A stretch of DNA of 64,000 bases from an uncultured Collinsella sp. (GTDB taxonomy: Bacteria > Actinomycetota > Coriobacteriia > Coriobacteriales > Coriobacteriaceae): the NCBI GenBank assembly GCA_900759045.1, contig CAAETU010000022.1, positions 1 through 64,000 on the forward strand, read 5' to 3'. Shown here in pieces: positions 24,668 through 32,773 of this stretch (its first letter is position 1; every line of letters starts with the position of its first letter). The notes under the pieces are model-generated. The model saw nothing but the letters and a program-made list of their open reading frames with translations, was not told the origin of the DNA and made no database searches. A program made the position numbers and the translations under genes.

Positions 24668-25300
24668 CTATCCCCTCTTCCTTGCGGCGTCAGCGGCGCG
24701 GCGCGCCAGAGCATCGGCGCGCGGCAGCCACGTATCGAGCAGCTCGTCACATGCAGCCTCGAGCTCCTCGGCGCGGGCACGATCCTTCATAGACGTGGTG
24801 TTCGCAAAGAGCGTCAGGCTCGCGCCCTGCATGGCAGCGCGGCAGAACACGGCACCGCACGCCACGTCGGAGAGCAGCTGTCGGGAGCCCTTGTCCGCCA
24901 TGTCCTCGAGCAGCGCCAGCGCGCGCCCGCAGGCATCCATGATCCGATACGGCGGCATGGCCGCCACGCGCAACGCGTCCTGAATCGCCGCGGGTCGAGC
25001 CGGGTCCTCGCGCGGAATACCATACGACGCGGACACCTGGCCGTATGCACGAACATCCTCGGCAACCAGACCCACTAGTTCCTGCGCCAACTCGTCTGCC
25101 TGGGCAAATGCACGCGTAAGATCGTCCGCCCGATCGCTAAGCGCGGGATTGGTCGCCCCGTAGCGAGCGACCATCCCGCAAAGCGAGGCGCCCAGCGCGC
25201 CCACAAAGGCGCTCGCGCTACCGCCGCCGGGAACCGGCTCGCGCGCGGCCAGCGCCTCGGCAAACCCACGGCAGGTCTTGTCCATCATCTCTTGGCTCAT
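24668..25300 (-). CDS. fchA: Cyclodeaminase/cyclohydrolase family protein (FchA/FtcD-C-like)
   Basis: The 210-residue protein matches the FTCD_C family of methenyl-THF cyclohydrolases and formimino-THF cyclodeaminases. The hallmark block VPGGGSASAFVGALGASLCGMV is at about residues 22-43, followed by long helices typical of the four-helix fold. It lies upstream of folD with a two-base gap, and with fhs elsewhere in the window provides a complete formate-to-methylene-THF branch. The start is ATG 25300 after AAGGTG. Whether it acts on methenyl-THF (FchA) or formimino-THF cannot be settled from sequence; context favours methenyl-THF. Confidence 0.85.
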   Translation of the reverse strand: MSQEMMDKTCRGFAEALAAREPVPGGGSASAFVGALGASLCGMVARYGATNPALSDRADDLTRAFAQADELAQELVGLVAEDVRAYGQVSASYGIPREDPARPAAIQDALRVAAMPPYRIMDACGRALALLEDMADKGSRQLLSDVACGAVFCRAAMQGASLTLFANTTSMKDRARAEELEAACDELLDTWLPRADALARRAADAARKRG

Positions 25301-25677
25301 ACGTATGCACCTTCAAGTCATATAGATCGGTCGGGCGGCAACCGCCGACCAACCGCATCAAACACGTAATGATGCTAAGTCTAGCCCATAAGCACATGAG
25401 CGTCAGCACACCTGGCCATCGCGGATTTCTATGACGAACGATAGGCGTCGGCGCTGCAAACATGGGACACATGGCCCACCTTTCGAGACTCCCGAACGGC
25501 ACAAACTGGGGCATATCTATAAGTAAGGAACCCGTTGGGGCACGGCCGCGCAACGGCCACAAGCGATGAACGGAGGCATAAGCCGCACAGTGCACAGAGA
25601 CATCCGCCGCCAGTGCAATCAGTACCCCAACAGCATGCGGCGCCGTGATGTCATCGGCAGACAAGGAGGACGCCACC
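25301..25677. other. Intergenic region with repeated 20-base element upstream of lipoprotein 1
   Basis: This 377-bp gap divides fchA and the first lipoprotein, which are divergent. It holds one copy of atgggacacatggcccacct at 25462-25481; an identical 20-mer lies at 26419-26438 upstream of the second lipoprotein. The core TGGG-n8-CCCA is an imperfect dyad. No open frame with a good ribosome site was found apart from the next gene. Confidence 0.5.
25462..25481 (+). repeat. 20-base element, copy 1
   Basis: The sequence atgggacacatggcccacct lies 197 bp before the lipoprotein 1 start. It is identical to 26419-26438. It could be an operator or the edge of a duplicated segment. Confidence 0.5.
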
Positions 25678-26283
25678 ATGAAGAAAAAGACCCTATCGAT
25701 CCTTTCCCTTTGCATCGCCCTCTTTGCCGCGTTTGCCCTTGTCGGCTGCGGCGGGAGCGCATCGGGCGGGGGCGGCAGCGCCGCTAAGAGCGAGAGCAAA
25801 GAAAAGGCCCCCGTTGCCAAGAAGACTGACTTCATTTGGTTTAAGGTCGAGATGCCCGAGGGCGTTGGCGTAAGCGACTCCGCTGGCAAGAATGCCGACA
25901 GGGTCCAGCTCACCTTCCCCGAAGACGAGAACGGTTCGGCCGATCGCTTTATCCCCGTTTGGAAAAAAGCGCTGACGGCCGAGGAATCCCACGCCGACCA
26001 GGCAGAAAAGAAAGGTGATACGTTCCAGTGGAAGGATGGCGGGTCCGTCGAGTATAACGGCAGGACGTGGCTCGTCGGAACGTACGAGGACAACAGCGGC
26101 GTCTCAACCCTTCTCTTTACCGACGTTGAGCCGGGAAGCGTCTACGTCCTCATCTCGAACTTCGATCTGCATAAGAAAGAAGCCGAGGCGCTCCTCAACT
26201 CCATCGAGTTTCCCGATGACATGGCGAAGGCAGTTGCCGAGGCACGCGAAGTCGAGATTTCGAGCATCGAGATCAAGCATTAG
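25678..26283 (+). CDS. Secreted lipoprotein, paralogue 1
   Basis: A 201-residue lipoprotein with an N-terminal signal (MKKKTLSILSLCIALFAAFA) and lipobox LVGC at residues 21-24, followed by a Gly/Ser-rich tether. The mature domain opens with KKTDFIWFKVEMPEGVG, continues through an acidic beta-rich segment, and ends with SSIEIKH. It is paralogous to the following gene, which shares TDFIWFKVE and PEGV, F(P/A)DD(M/I)AKA and the final (E)IEIK. ATG 25678 is preceded by AAGGAGG at ideal spacing. The function is unknown; the anchoring position is the extracellular face of the membrane. No binding motif was recognised. Confidence 0.85.
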   Translation: MKKKTLSILSLCIALFAAFALVGCGGSASGGGGSAAKSESKEKAPVAKKTDFIWFKVEMPEGVGVSDSAGKNADRVQLTFPEDENGSADRFIPVWKKALTAEESHADQAEKKGDTFQWKDGGSVEYNGRTWLVGTYEDNSGVSTLLFTDVEPGSVYVLISNFDLHKKEAEALLNSIEFPDDMAKAVAEAREVEISSIEIKH

Positions 26284-26336
26284 GGGCTCGCACGCAGCAT
26301 CGCGTGCGCATTCATTAAATGATCGGACGCCCAGCC

Positions 26337-26372
26337 AGGGGAGGATTGGATCGGCCGACCCTCCCTTCTTTT
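26337..26372 (+). terminator. Terminator after lipoprotein 1
   Basis: A G-rich arm at 26337-26344 pairs with CCTCCC-containing bases at 26360-26367, followed by TTCTTTT. It encloses a short inner palindrome TCGGCCGA. Confidence 0.65.
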
Positions 26373-26418
26373 ACGCCCGAGCATATTGCCACTTGTCGGC
26401 GCAAATCAGGCCCCCAGA

Positions 26419-26438
26419 ATGGGACACATGGCCCACCT
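26419..26438 (+). repeat. 20-base element, copy 2
   Basis: Identical to the 20-mer at 25462-25481 and placed 72 bp before the lipoprotein 2 start. A related dyad, TGGGCCACATGGGT on the minus strand, lies at 34179-34192 upstream of the zinc-ribbon gene, with lower similarity. Confidence 0.5.
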
Positions 26439-26509
26439 GAACGAGCCGCCCGCGCGTACAGTAAAGGCAGGTAATCCATGGGCGGTTACAGATCGAGGAG
26501 GACACGACC

Positions 26510-27103
26510 ATGAAAAAGAAGGCCTTTGCGATTCTCACCCTCTGCATCAGTCTCTTTGCCGCAGTTGCCCTGGTGGGCTGCGGTGGCAGCGGCGGCGCTA
26601 CCGGAAGTGGCGGTGGCGGCGGAGCAGAAAAACCAGCCGTGGATATGAGGACCGACTTCATTTGGTTTAAGGTCGAAGTCCCCGAGGGCGTCGAAATCAC
26701 GGACGTCGCAGGCGATACCGCCGACAGGGCCCAGTTTAAGTTCACCGAGAGCGAGCATGCCAGCGACCGCTTCATCCCCGTCTTCGATCCTGACAAGAAC
26801 GCCGATGAACTGTTTGACTACGAGGCAAAGTGGAAGGCCAACTCCGGATGGACCGAGAGCGATCCCGTTAAGTACAACGGCAAGACCTGGCGCAGCGCCT
26901 ACTTTACGCACTCGGGCGGCGTGACGACCGAGTACTTCACTGACGTTGACGGCGGCAGTGTGTACGTACGTATCGACAATGTCGAGGAGCACAAGGACGC
27001 CGTCGAGACCATGATGAAGTCTCTGGAATTTGCCGACGACATCGCCAAGGCCAAGACCGAGGCCATGGACGTTAAGCTCGAGGATATCGAGATTAAACGC
27101 TAA
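26510..27103 (+). CDS. Secreted lipoprotein, paralogue 2
   Basis: A 197-residue lipoprotein with signal MKKKAFAILTLCISLFAAVA, lipobox LVGC at residues 21-24 and a glycine/serine tether. The mature domain starts DFIWFKVEVPEGVEITDVAG, is acidic and beta-rich, and ends EDIEIKR. It is a duplicate of the preceding gene, with separate ribosome site (GAGGAGG), 20-base upstream element and terminator, so the two seem to be independently expressed. It is not assigned to any family. ATG 26510 is firm. Confidence 0.85.
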   Translation: MKKKAFAILTLCISLFAAVALVGCGGSGGATGSGGGGGAEKPAVDMRTDFIWFKVEVPEGVEITDVAGDTADRAQFKFTESEHASDRFIPVFDPDKNADELFDYEAKWKANSGWTESDPVKYNGKTWRSAYFTHSGGVTTEYFTDVDGGSVYVRIDNVEEHKDAVETMMKSLEFADDIAKAKTEAMDVKLEDIEIKR

Positions 27104-27173
27104 GCGACTGGCGAGCGCAGCGGGAAACACGGGCGCAGCGTAAACAAGCGACGGTATCCCAGCGCTTCGTACC

Positions 27174-27206
27174 AAGGGAGGGCCGGTAAACCGACCCTCC
27201 TTTTCT
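27174..27206 (+). terminator. Terminator after lipoprotein 2
   Basis: The arms at 27174-27186 and 27191-27203 form a 13-bp stem with a 4-nt TAAA loop and one mismatch, followed by TTTTCTT. Confidence 0.8.
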
Positions 27207-27407
27207 TATGCCGGTAGCCGACGAACGCAGGATGCCGGGCTCCAAAACCATCCCAGACGTGATAACAGCACAAATAGACAAGTGCCCCAACACGTCCGCC
27301 CGCCGATTTATAGCGCCGCGCAGGCAATTTAAACCGGCGTCTTTAAACATCTGGGCAGTATAGTGACCAAAACAAGTGCATAACCGCACCCTGCGAACGG
27401 AGGAGAT
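27207..27407. other. Upstream region of the phospholipase-like gene
   Basis: With the terminator this completes a 304-bp gap. A TATAGT hexamer at 27359-27364 sits 44 bp before the start codon and is the best -10 candidate; the -35 region is poor. A clean GGAGGAG site precedes the start. No other gene is supported. Confidence 0.45.
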
Positions 27408-29908
27408 ATGACCGAACACCATGCCATCAGCCGCCGAGCGTTTACGCTGGGCCTAGGGCTTGCGGCGTTGTCACCACTTGCAAGCCTGCCTGAAACCGCA
27501 GCGCCGGGCATTCCCCTGCGAACGGCATTTGCAGACAACACACCCGCACCGTCGGACAGCCTCGACAATTTCGTCATTCGCCTTCGCCCCGCGGGCTATT
27601 TTCGCACCGCGAGCGTCAACCAAGACGGCAACGTTCGCGGCAACGTCTGCCACCTGTTTAACGACGGCACGTCCAGCAAGCTCATCCTTGAGAACGTAAC
27701 GACCAAGAATGACGATACAAACTGGTATGCTATCCGCACCTTGCTCAATTTCGAAGAGCATAAAAAGACGGGCTACAGCATTTGGTCGGTCGACGACGAC
27801 TCGGACAAAGATGGAAAGGTCATCCACGTATGGGGCGGCGAGTATGACAACAAGCCCAGCCGCGCTTTTGCGTTCGAACGTCAATCAAACGGAACCTATA
27901 TCATTCGAGACCGCACGGTCGAGAAAGAAACCGAGAAAAAAGACATTAAGTACCTGGCAATAGAATCGGACGGCAAAGACCAGGACAACAATAAGATCTG
28001 CCATAAGAGTAAGAGCATTCCGTGGGAGCTAGAACTTGTCGGTTACGACATGGGCAAGATCAATACCACAGTTAGAAGTATCGACTGGACCACGTATAGC
28101 AGCTACGTCGACGGACCATGCTGGATGAAATACGTCGACGACAACAAGTACCTCGACGAGCTGAGTATCCCGGGCACGCATGATTCGGGCACCTGCAGCG
28201 TGGACAACGACACCGAGCCCCAATCCTCACAAGCAAAGTGCCAGCAGGATTACATCCCGACGCAGTTGCTCGAAGGCATTCGCTATTTTGATATCCGACT
28301 CGGAAGGAACGACGAGAACGGCGACCCCGGTATCGACCATGGAAGATGCTACCTGCTCAAAAAAGACGGGGGCTTTATGCATCTCTCCGATGTCATCGGT
28401 TACTTCAAAACATTTTGAACGAAAACCCGTCAGAAGCGCTCATCATGCTTGCGTCACGAGGCAACGACGAGGCTACCGACGAAAGCGTTACGACGGCTTT
28501 CGCCAAGGTTATGCACGATAATCCCGATCTGTTCTACACGTCGAGCCGAATCCCCACACTGAACGAGGTGCGCGGAAAGATCGTCCTGCTGCGTCGATTT
28601 GTACTCGCCGGCAACAGCGTAAGCAGCCACACGTGGGGCCTCGATCTCACCCAATGGGACGACAAAATCAAGGCGCATTCCGGGCAGTCGATGTGCCTCG
28701 TCCAAGACGCGCGAGGCTTTGAGACTACGGGCAATGCGGGCGACAAAGAGCCCTATTGCACCAAGGTATACGCCCAGGACCATTTTGAATGCACCGGAAC
28801 CGACAAGATTAGCTGGGTCGATATGGCGCTGCGAGAGACGACCAATCTCACGCGCAACAAGGTGGACGTCGAGGACAATGATGGCGCCAAGGTGCAAGTC
28901 CTGGAACGCTGCTGGTCTATCAACTACACCAGTTGCACGAATTACAAACAAGGAAGCAATCCTTTTACCGCGGCGCGAGTGGTCAACGAGCATCTGTACA
29001 AGAGCCAGTACATCAATCCCAGCGGCAGCGATAAAACAAAGTCAGATTGCCTCAAGCACGTTGGCATTATCGCGTCCGACTTTGTCGATTCGGCACTGGC
29101 CCGGAGCATCTACCAACGCAATTACGACGCGAAGCACAAGCCAACAGTTTCATGCTGCCTCCCGGACCGCATGCACATGACGTATGGAGACTCGCTGAGC
29201 GATGCCTCGCTCCAAGATGGCAAGACCGTTGGCGAGGGCCATTTCCGCCTTGTCGACAGCAGCAACGTACTCAACGTGGCCGCTTCTGGCAGCGCGTTTG
29301 CCATCGAATACGTGGATGTCGACGCCCTGGGCAACGAGACCGTTACGGAGCTGCGGGGCTCCGTGCCCATCGATATCAATCCACGCGCGCTGACGCCCCA
29401 TTTTGAGGGACTCGAAGGCCTTAAGGCCGGCGAAGACGTGCGCGCCAAGATTGCGGCATCACTCGAGGGCAAGCTCGAAACCGATGCCTGCACGGCCCAG
29501 CTCGAGTTTGTGCACGACGCGAACGGCGCTCCGGGAACGGCGATGGCCGAGGGCGAGGCATTTGCCGCGGGGACGTATTGGGTGCGTGCGAAAGGCCTGT
29601 TGGGCGACGCGGCGCAAAACTACACGCTTGCCACCGACGGAGCCGCAAGCTTTACTGTGATGACTTCGGGCAACGCGGGCGACACCGGCAACGGTACCGG
29701 CGGCGGCAACGGCAACGATGCCACCACGGACAGCGCCGACAAGAACGGCAAGGGCAACAAGAGCAAGGGCTCGGGCGAGAAGATCGCCGGCACGGGCGAC
29801 GGCTCTGGCATCGCCGCCGGGCTCGCCGCTGCCGCCGTGGCGACAACGGTCGCTGGCGCGGCAATGCTTGCCAGTGACCACGAAAACGCTGGGGACGATA
29901 GCGAATAG
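27408..29908 (+). pseudogene. Frameshifted Tat-exported PI-PLC-like phosphodiesterase
   Basis: Two overlapping frames together spell one protein of about 830 residues. The first (27408-28418) has a Tat-type signal (SRRAFTLGLGLAAL), a beta-rich RICIN-like region, then the PI-PLC X-box start SIPGTHDSGT with the catalytic His and GIRYFDIRLGR. The second continues without overlap from about 28408 (IL-NENPSEALIM, VQDARGF, SWVDMAL), followed by two small beta domains and a C-terminal segment IAGTGD, a hydrophobic helix and an acidic end. A run of four A at 28407-28410 is one base short: a fifth A restores FKNILNENPSEALIM across the junction. As it stands, the TGA at 28416-28418 stops translation in the catalytic domain. 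Sequencing error and real inactivation are both possible. Confidence 0.75.
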
Positions 29909-29940
29909 GCAAGCCGGCTTTCAGACGCATCGGCTCAATC

Positions 29941-29976
29941 AGGGGCGCGGAATACCGTTCTGCGCCCCTATATTTT
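29941..29976 (+). terminator. Terminator after the PLC-like gene
   Basis: The arms AGGGGCGCGGA (29941-29951) and TCTGCGCCCCT (29959-29969) form 11 bp with one G-U pair and a 7-nt loop, followed by ATATTTT. Confidence 0.8.
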
Positions 29977-30078
29977 GACATGAGGGATCAGCTCATAAAG
30001 AACGCCTCGCAGGTTGAACGACCAGCCACCGTGCCGCCAGATGCGCGGGCATAAGTCTGGCCCGAACGCCGACGTCGG

Positions 30079-30348
30079 CTACATCACCATGTTCAGCGCG
30101 TTCACAAATTCCTGGGCCTGGGAGCGGCTGCTCAGGCTAAAGACACAGGCAGTCAACAGCCTGTTGCGCAGAAAAACGTCGCGACCCTTGATCCTGCTGA
30201 CCCCCGTGATGTCCTTAAGGTAGACAATCTCGGTGTGCTTGCCGCCGAAAGTGCCCTTCTTGAGTACCTCAATGCGGTTAGGGTAGATCTTGACGTCTTT
30301 AAACCCGCCCGAACCTTTGTCCTGGAACAGCAAAGTGTTGTTGTCCAT
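30079..30348 (-). CDS. Small PH-like (bPH) protein
   Basis: An 89-residue protein with a short beta-rich fold like bacterial PH domains: IYPNRIEVLKKG, EIVYLKDITGVSRI and a final helix SRSQAQEFVNALNMV. It lacks a signal or membrane helix, so it is cytoplasmic. ATG 30348 is preceded by GGAGTG; an upstream in-frame start at 30393 lacks one. The gene lies alone on the minus strand between two plus-strand genes. Its function is unknown; bPH-like domains usually mediate lipid or protein binding. Confidence 0.65.
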   Translation of the reverse strand: MDNNTLLFQDKGSGGFKDVKIYPNRIEVLKKGTFGGKHTEIVYLKDITGVSRIKGRDVFLRNRLLTACVFSLSSRSQAQEFVNALNMVM

Positions 30349-30516
30349 GCGTGTCACTCCCATGGGGTTCGCTAAAACTGCCTCTATGGCCACATTTTAG
30401 TCACCGCAAGGCTCCCATGCGAAGGTGCCAGACAGCACAGCAATTCGTGTCCGCGCGAGGCTTTAAACTAAATGCGATAAAGATGCATTCCATAAGAGGA
30501 AAGTGGGGCGACAGTG

Positions 30517-31566
30517 ATGGGCGAACTGGTAAACCGTGGAGAATCGGCAATCGTGCCAGAAGTTTTTTACAAGCAGGTTTCCTCGATTCTCAACGCCGCT
30601 CGCGACAAGGCCTATACCGCCGTTAACTTTGCGATGGTTGAGGCGTATTGGGAGATCGGCAAGAGCATTGTTGATGAGCAGGGCGGAGAGGAGCGCGCAG
30701 CATATGGAGAGGCATTGATTGCAGGCCTCTCCAGAAGGCTTACCGCGGATTTCGGAAGAGGCTTTGGCATCGCAAACCTTCGCAATATGCGTCAGTTCTT
30801 TCTTGCGTTTCCAATTCGCGACGCACTGCGTAGCGAATTGAGCTGGACTCATTACCGCAGGTTGATGCGCATTCCCGACCCTGATGCTCGCGCCTGGTAC
30901 ATGAACGAATGCGCCGATTCTCGTTGGAGCACGCGTCAGCTCGAGCGTCAGATCAACACCATGTTCCGCGAGCGCCTGCTTGCCAGCAAGGACAAGGAGG
31001 CCGTCACCCAGGAAATCCAAGAGAGCGCCCCGGCTCGTCGCCCCGAGGATATCATCCGCGATCCATATGTACTGGAGTTTTTAGGTTTCTCGGACGATGC
31101 TGCGTTTCGCGAGAGCGATCTAGAGCAGGCACTCATCACGCATCTTCAGAAGTTCCTGCTGGAGCTTGGCCGTGGTTTCGCTTTCGAGGCGCGCCAAAAG
31201 CGCATCACCTTTGATGGACGCCATTTCTATATTGACCTTGTGTTTTACAACTATCTGATGCGCTGCTTCGTGCTCATCGACCTTAAGACCGATGACCTTA
31301 CGCATCAGGACCTGGGCCAAATGCAAATGTATGTGAACTACTACACGCGCGAGCTCATGAACGAAGGCGACAATCCGCCCATAGGCATCGTGCTCTGCGC
31401 GGACAAAAGCGATTCGATTGTCGAGTACACGCTGCCTGAAGACAACGACCAAGTGTTTGCCGCCAAATACCTGCCGTATCTTCCAAGTAAGGAAGAGCTG
31501 GCGCGCGAGCTGAGTGCCGAGTACCGCGCCATCAACGAAGCGACTAATGGCGAAGCACAAGGATAG
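30517..31566 (+). CDS. YhcG/DUF1016-type PD-(D/E)XK nuclease protein
   Basis: A 349-residue member of the YhcG family. An N-terminal DUF1016 helical domain (about 1-160, ARDKAYTAVNFAMVEAYWEIG and FGRGFGIANLRNMRQFF) precedes a C-terminal PD-(D/E)XK-like nuclease fold (about 190-340). The catalytic pattern is EARQ...FYIDLVFYN (Asp) and FVLIDLKTDD (Asp-x-Lys), then QMQMYVNYY and IGIVLCADKS. Family members often sit near restriction-modification and defence genes; here only an ADP-ribosylglycohydrolase follows. ATG 30517 (GTG directly before) follows a weak AAGTGGGG. The role is unknown and possibly defence or DNA processing. Confidence 0.85.
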   Translation: MGELVNRGESAIVPEVFYKQVSSILNAARDKAYTAVNFAMVEAYWEIGKSIVDEQGGEERAAYGEALIAGLSRRLTADFGRGFGIANLRNMRQFFLAFPIRDALRSELSWTHYRRLMRIPDPDARAWYMNECADSRWSTRQLERQINTMFRERLLASKDKEAVTQEIQESAPARRPEDIIRDPYVLEFLGFSDDAAFRESDLEQALITHLQKFLLELGRGFAFEARQKRITFDGRHFYIDLVFYNYLMRCFVLIDLKTDDLTHQDLGQMQMYVNYYTRELMNEGDNPPIGIVLCADKSDSIVEYTLPEDNDQVFAAKYLPYLPSKEELARELSAEYRAINEATNGEAQG

Positions 31567-31629
31567 CAATACGTTGCGACCGACACCACCGATGGCGCTC
31601 CACATCACCCGGGATAAGAGGAGCTTTCC

Positions 31630-32417
31630 ATGACAGACAGACCGAAAACAACGCTGCGCGACTGCATCTATGGGCTCGCCGTCGGCGACGCACTGGGCGT
31701 TCCCTACGAGTTCAGGCCCCGCGGCACGTTCGAATGCACCGACATGATCGGCTACGGCACGCATGGACAGCCCGCCGGCACCTGGAGCGATGACACGTCC
31801 ATGACGCTTGCTACCTGCGACTCGATTAGGGAGCTCGGGCATATCGACACCGCGGACATGCGCGACAAGTTCGTAAGCTGGATTGCCCGTGGCGAGTATA
31901 CAATCGACGGCGTTTTCGATTACGGCGGCACGACCGCCCGCGCCTTGCACACCGGCAAAGGAGGCTCCGGCGAGCGCGACAACGGCAACGGTTCGCTCAT
32001 GCGCATCGCTCCCCTGGCGTTCACCGATGCGACAGGTGAAGAGATCCGCGAGGTCTCCGCGATTACGCACGCCCACAGAACGTCGACTGACGCGTGCATC
32101 GTATTTGTCGAGCTGATGAGGAGCGTGATGAACGACGTGTTCCCCTCGTGGACACTCCATCTGAAAGGCGTGCCAGAGCAGGAAATCAGGTCAGGTGGCT
32201 TCGTGCGCGACACGCTTAAGGCAGCCACCTGGTGCTTCGTCAACACTAACAGCTACGAAGATTGCGTGCTTGCCGCCGTCAACCTAGGCGACGACACCGA
32301 TACCACCGCAGCCGTTGCCGCGCCCTCGCCGGCACGGCATACGGCATCGACGCAATTCCGCAGGAGTGGATCGATACCCTGCGCGGTAAAGAGTTGATAG
32401 AGCAGTGTTTGTTTTAG
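31630..32417 (+). pseudogene. ADP-ribosylglycohydrolase with C-terminal frameshift
   Basis: The product matches the ADP-ribosylglycohydrolase (DraG-like) family, which removes ADP-ribose from modified targets using two magnesium ions. The metal ligands are visible in SDDTSM (about residue 57), GDALG near residue 20 and GDDTDTTAA near residue 220. After AAVA the frame breaks; shifting by one base at about 32320 restores the family ending ALAGTAYGIDAIPQEW (the first A is shared) down to ...LIEQCLF and a TAG at 32415-32417. One G missing from a GG pair explains it. The truncated frame ends at 32397. The metal site survives, so partial activity is possible. It is 63 bp after the YhcG-like gene. 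Confidence 0.75.
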
Positions 32418-32679
32418 GACACGCCTTCAACGAAGACAATCTCAGTCAACGCAAATGATTAAGGGACCGCATAAATGATGATTACAGAATGCGCCGTCAT
32501 GGGTCCGTTCGTCACAGAGCAAAGTACCGTGGGGCCGTACACCGTGTTGGTATTCGAATCCCCGCTGCCGCAGAAAAGGGGCGGTTGCCCCGGCCCTTTA
32601 GACATTAGCATCTGCGTTGCCCGCGCTTCCAAAGTTGACCGACTGAGGAGCGGGTTCCGCGGCACACCTTGATTTTGCC
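32418..32679. other. Non-coding stretch upstream of a strong terminator
   Basis: With the following terminator this 356-bp gap holds no recognisable gene. A 65-codon plus frame opens at 32475 with an AAGGGA-like site but its sequence resembles no family, and the reverse frame is a shadow. The terminator at 32680 implies a transcript arriving from the left, so a small RNA or an unusual small protein could be encoded here. Confidence 0.4.
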
Positions 32680-32720
32680 CGGTGGGGCGGCTCTTTTGCA
32701 GCCGTCCCACCGTTTATTTA
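32680..32720 (+). terminator. Strong rho-independent terminator
   Basis: The arms CGGTGGGGCGGCT (32680-32692) and AGCCGTCCCACCG (32700-32712) give 13 bp with one G-U pair and a 7-nt loop, followed by TTTATTTA. Confidence 0.85.
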
Positions 32721-32773
32721 GATCTACCACGACGGACAGCTCGCACTACTGCGCACTGTCCCGTACCGTTCCC

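Noticed and set aside
30517..32417. Complete defence island from the YhcG nuclease and ADP-ribosylglycohydrolase
   Set aside because: Only two genes, one frameshifted, with no methyltransferase, restriction, ADP-ribosyltransferase or toxin partner in the window.
32540..32580. tRNA-like TTCGAATCC segment
   Set aside because: Only a T-loop-like string is present; no acceptor, D-arm or anticodon stem fits around it.
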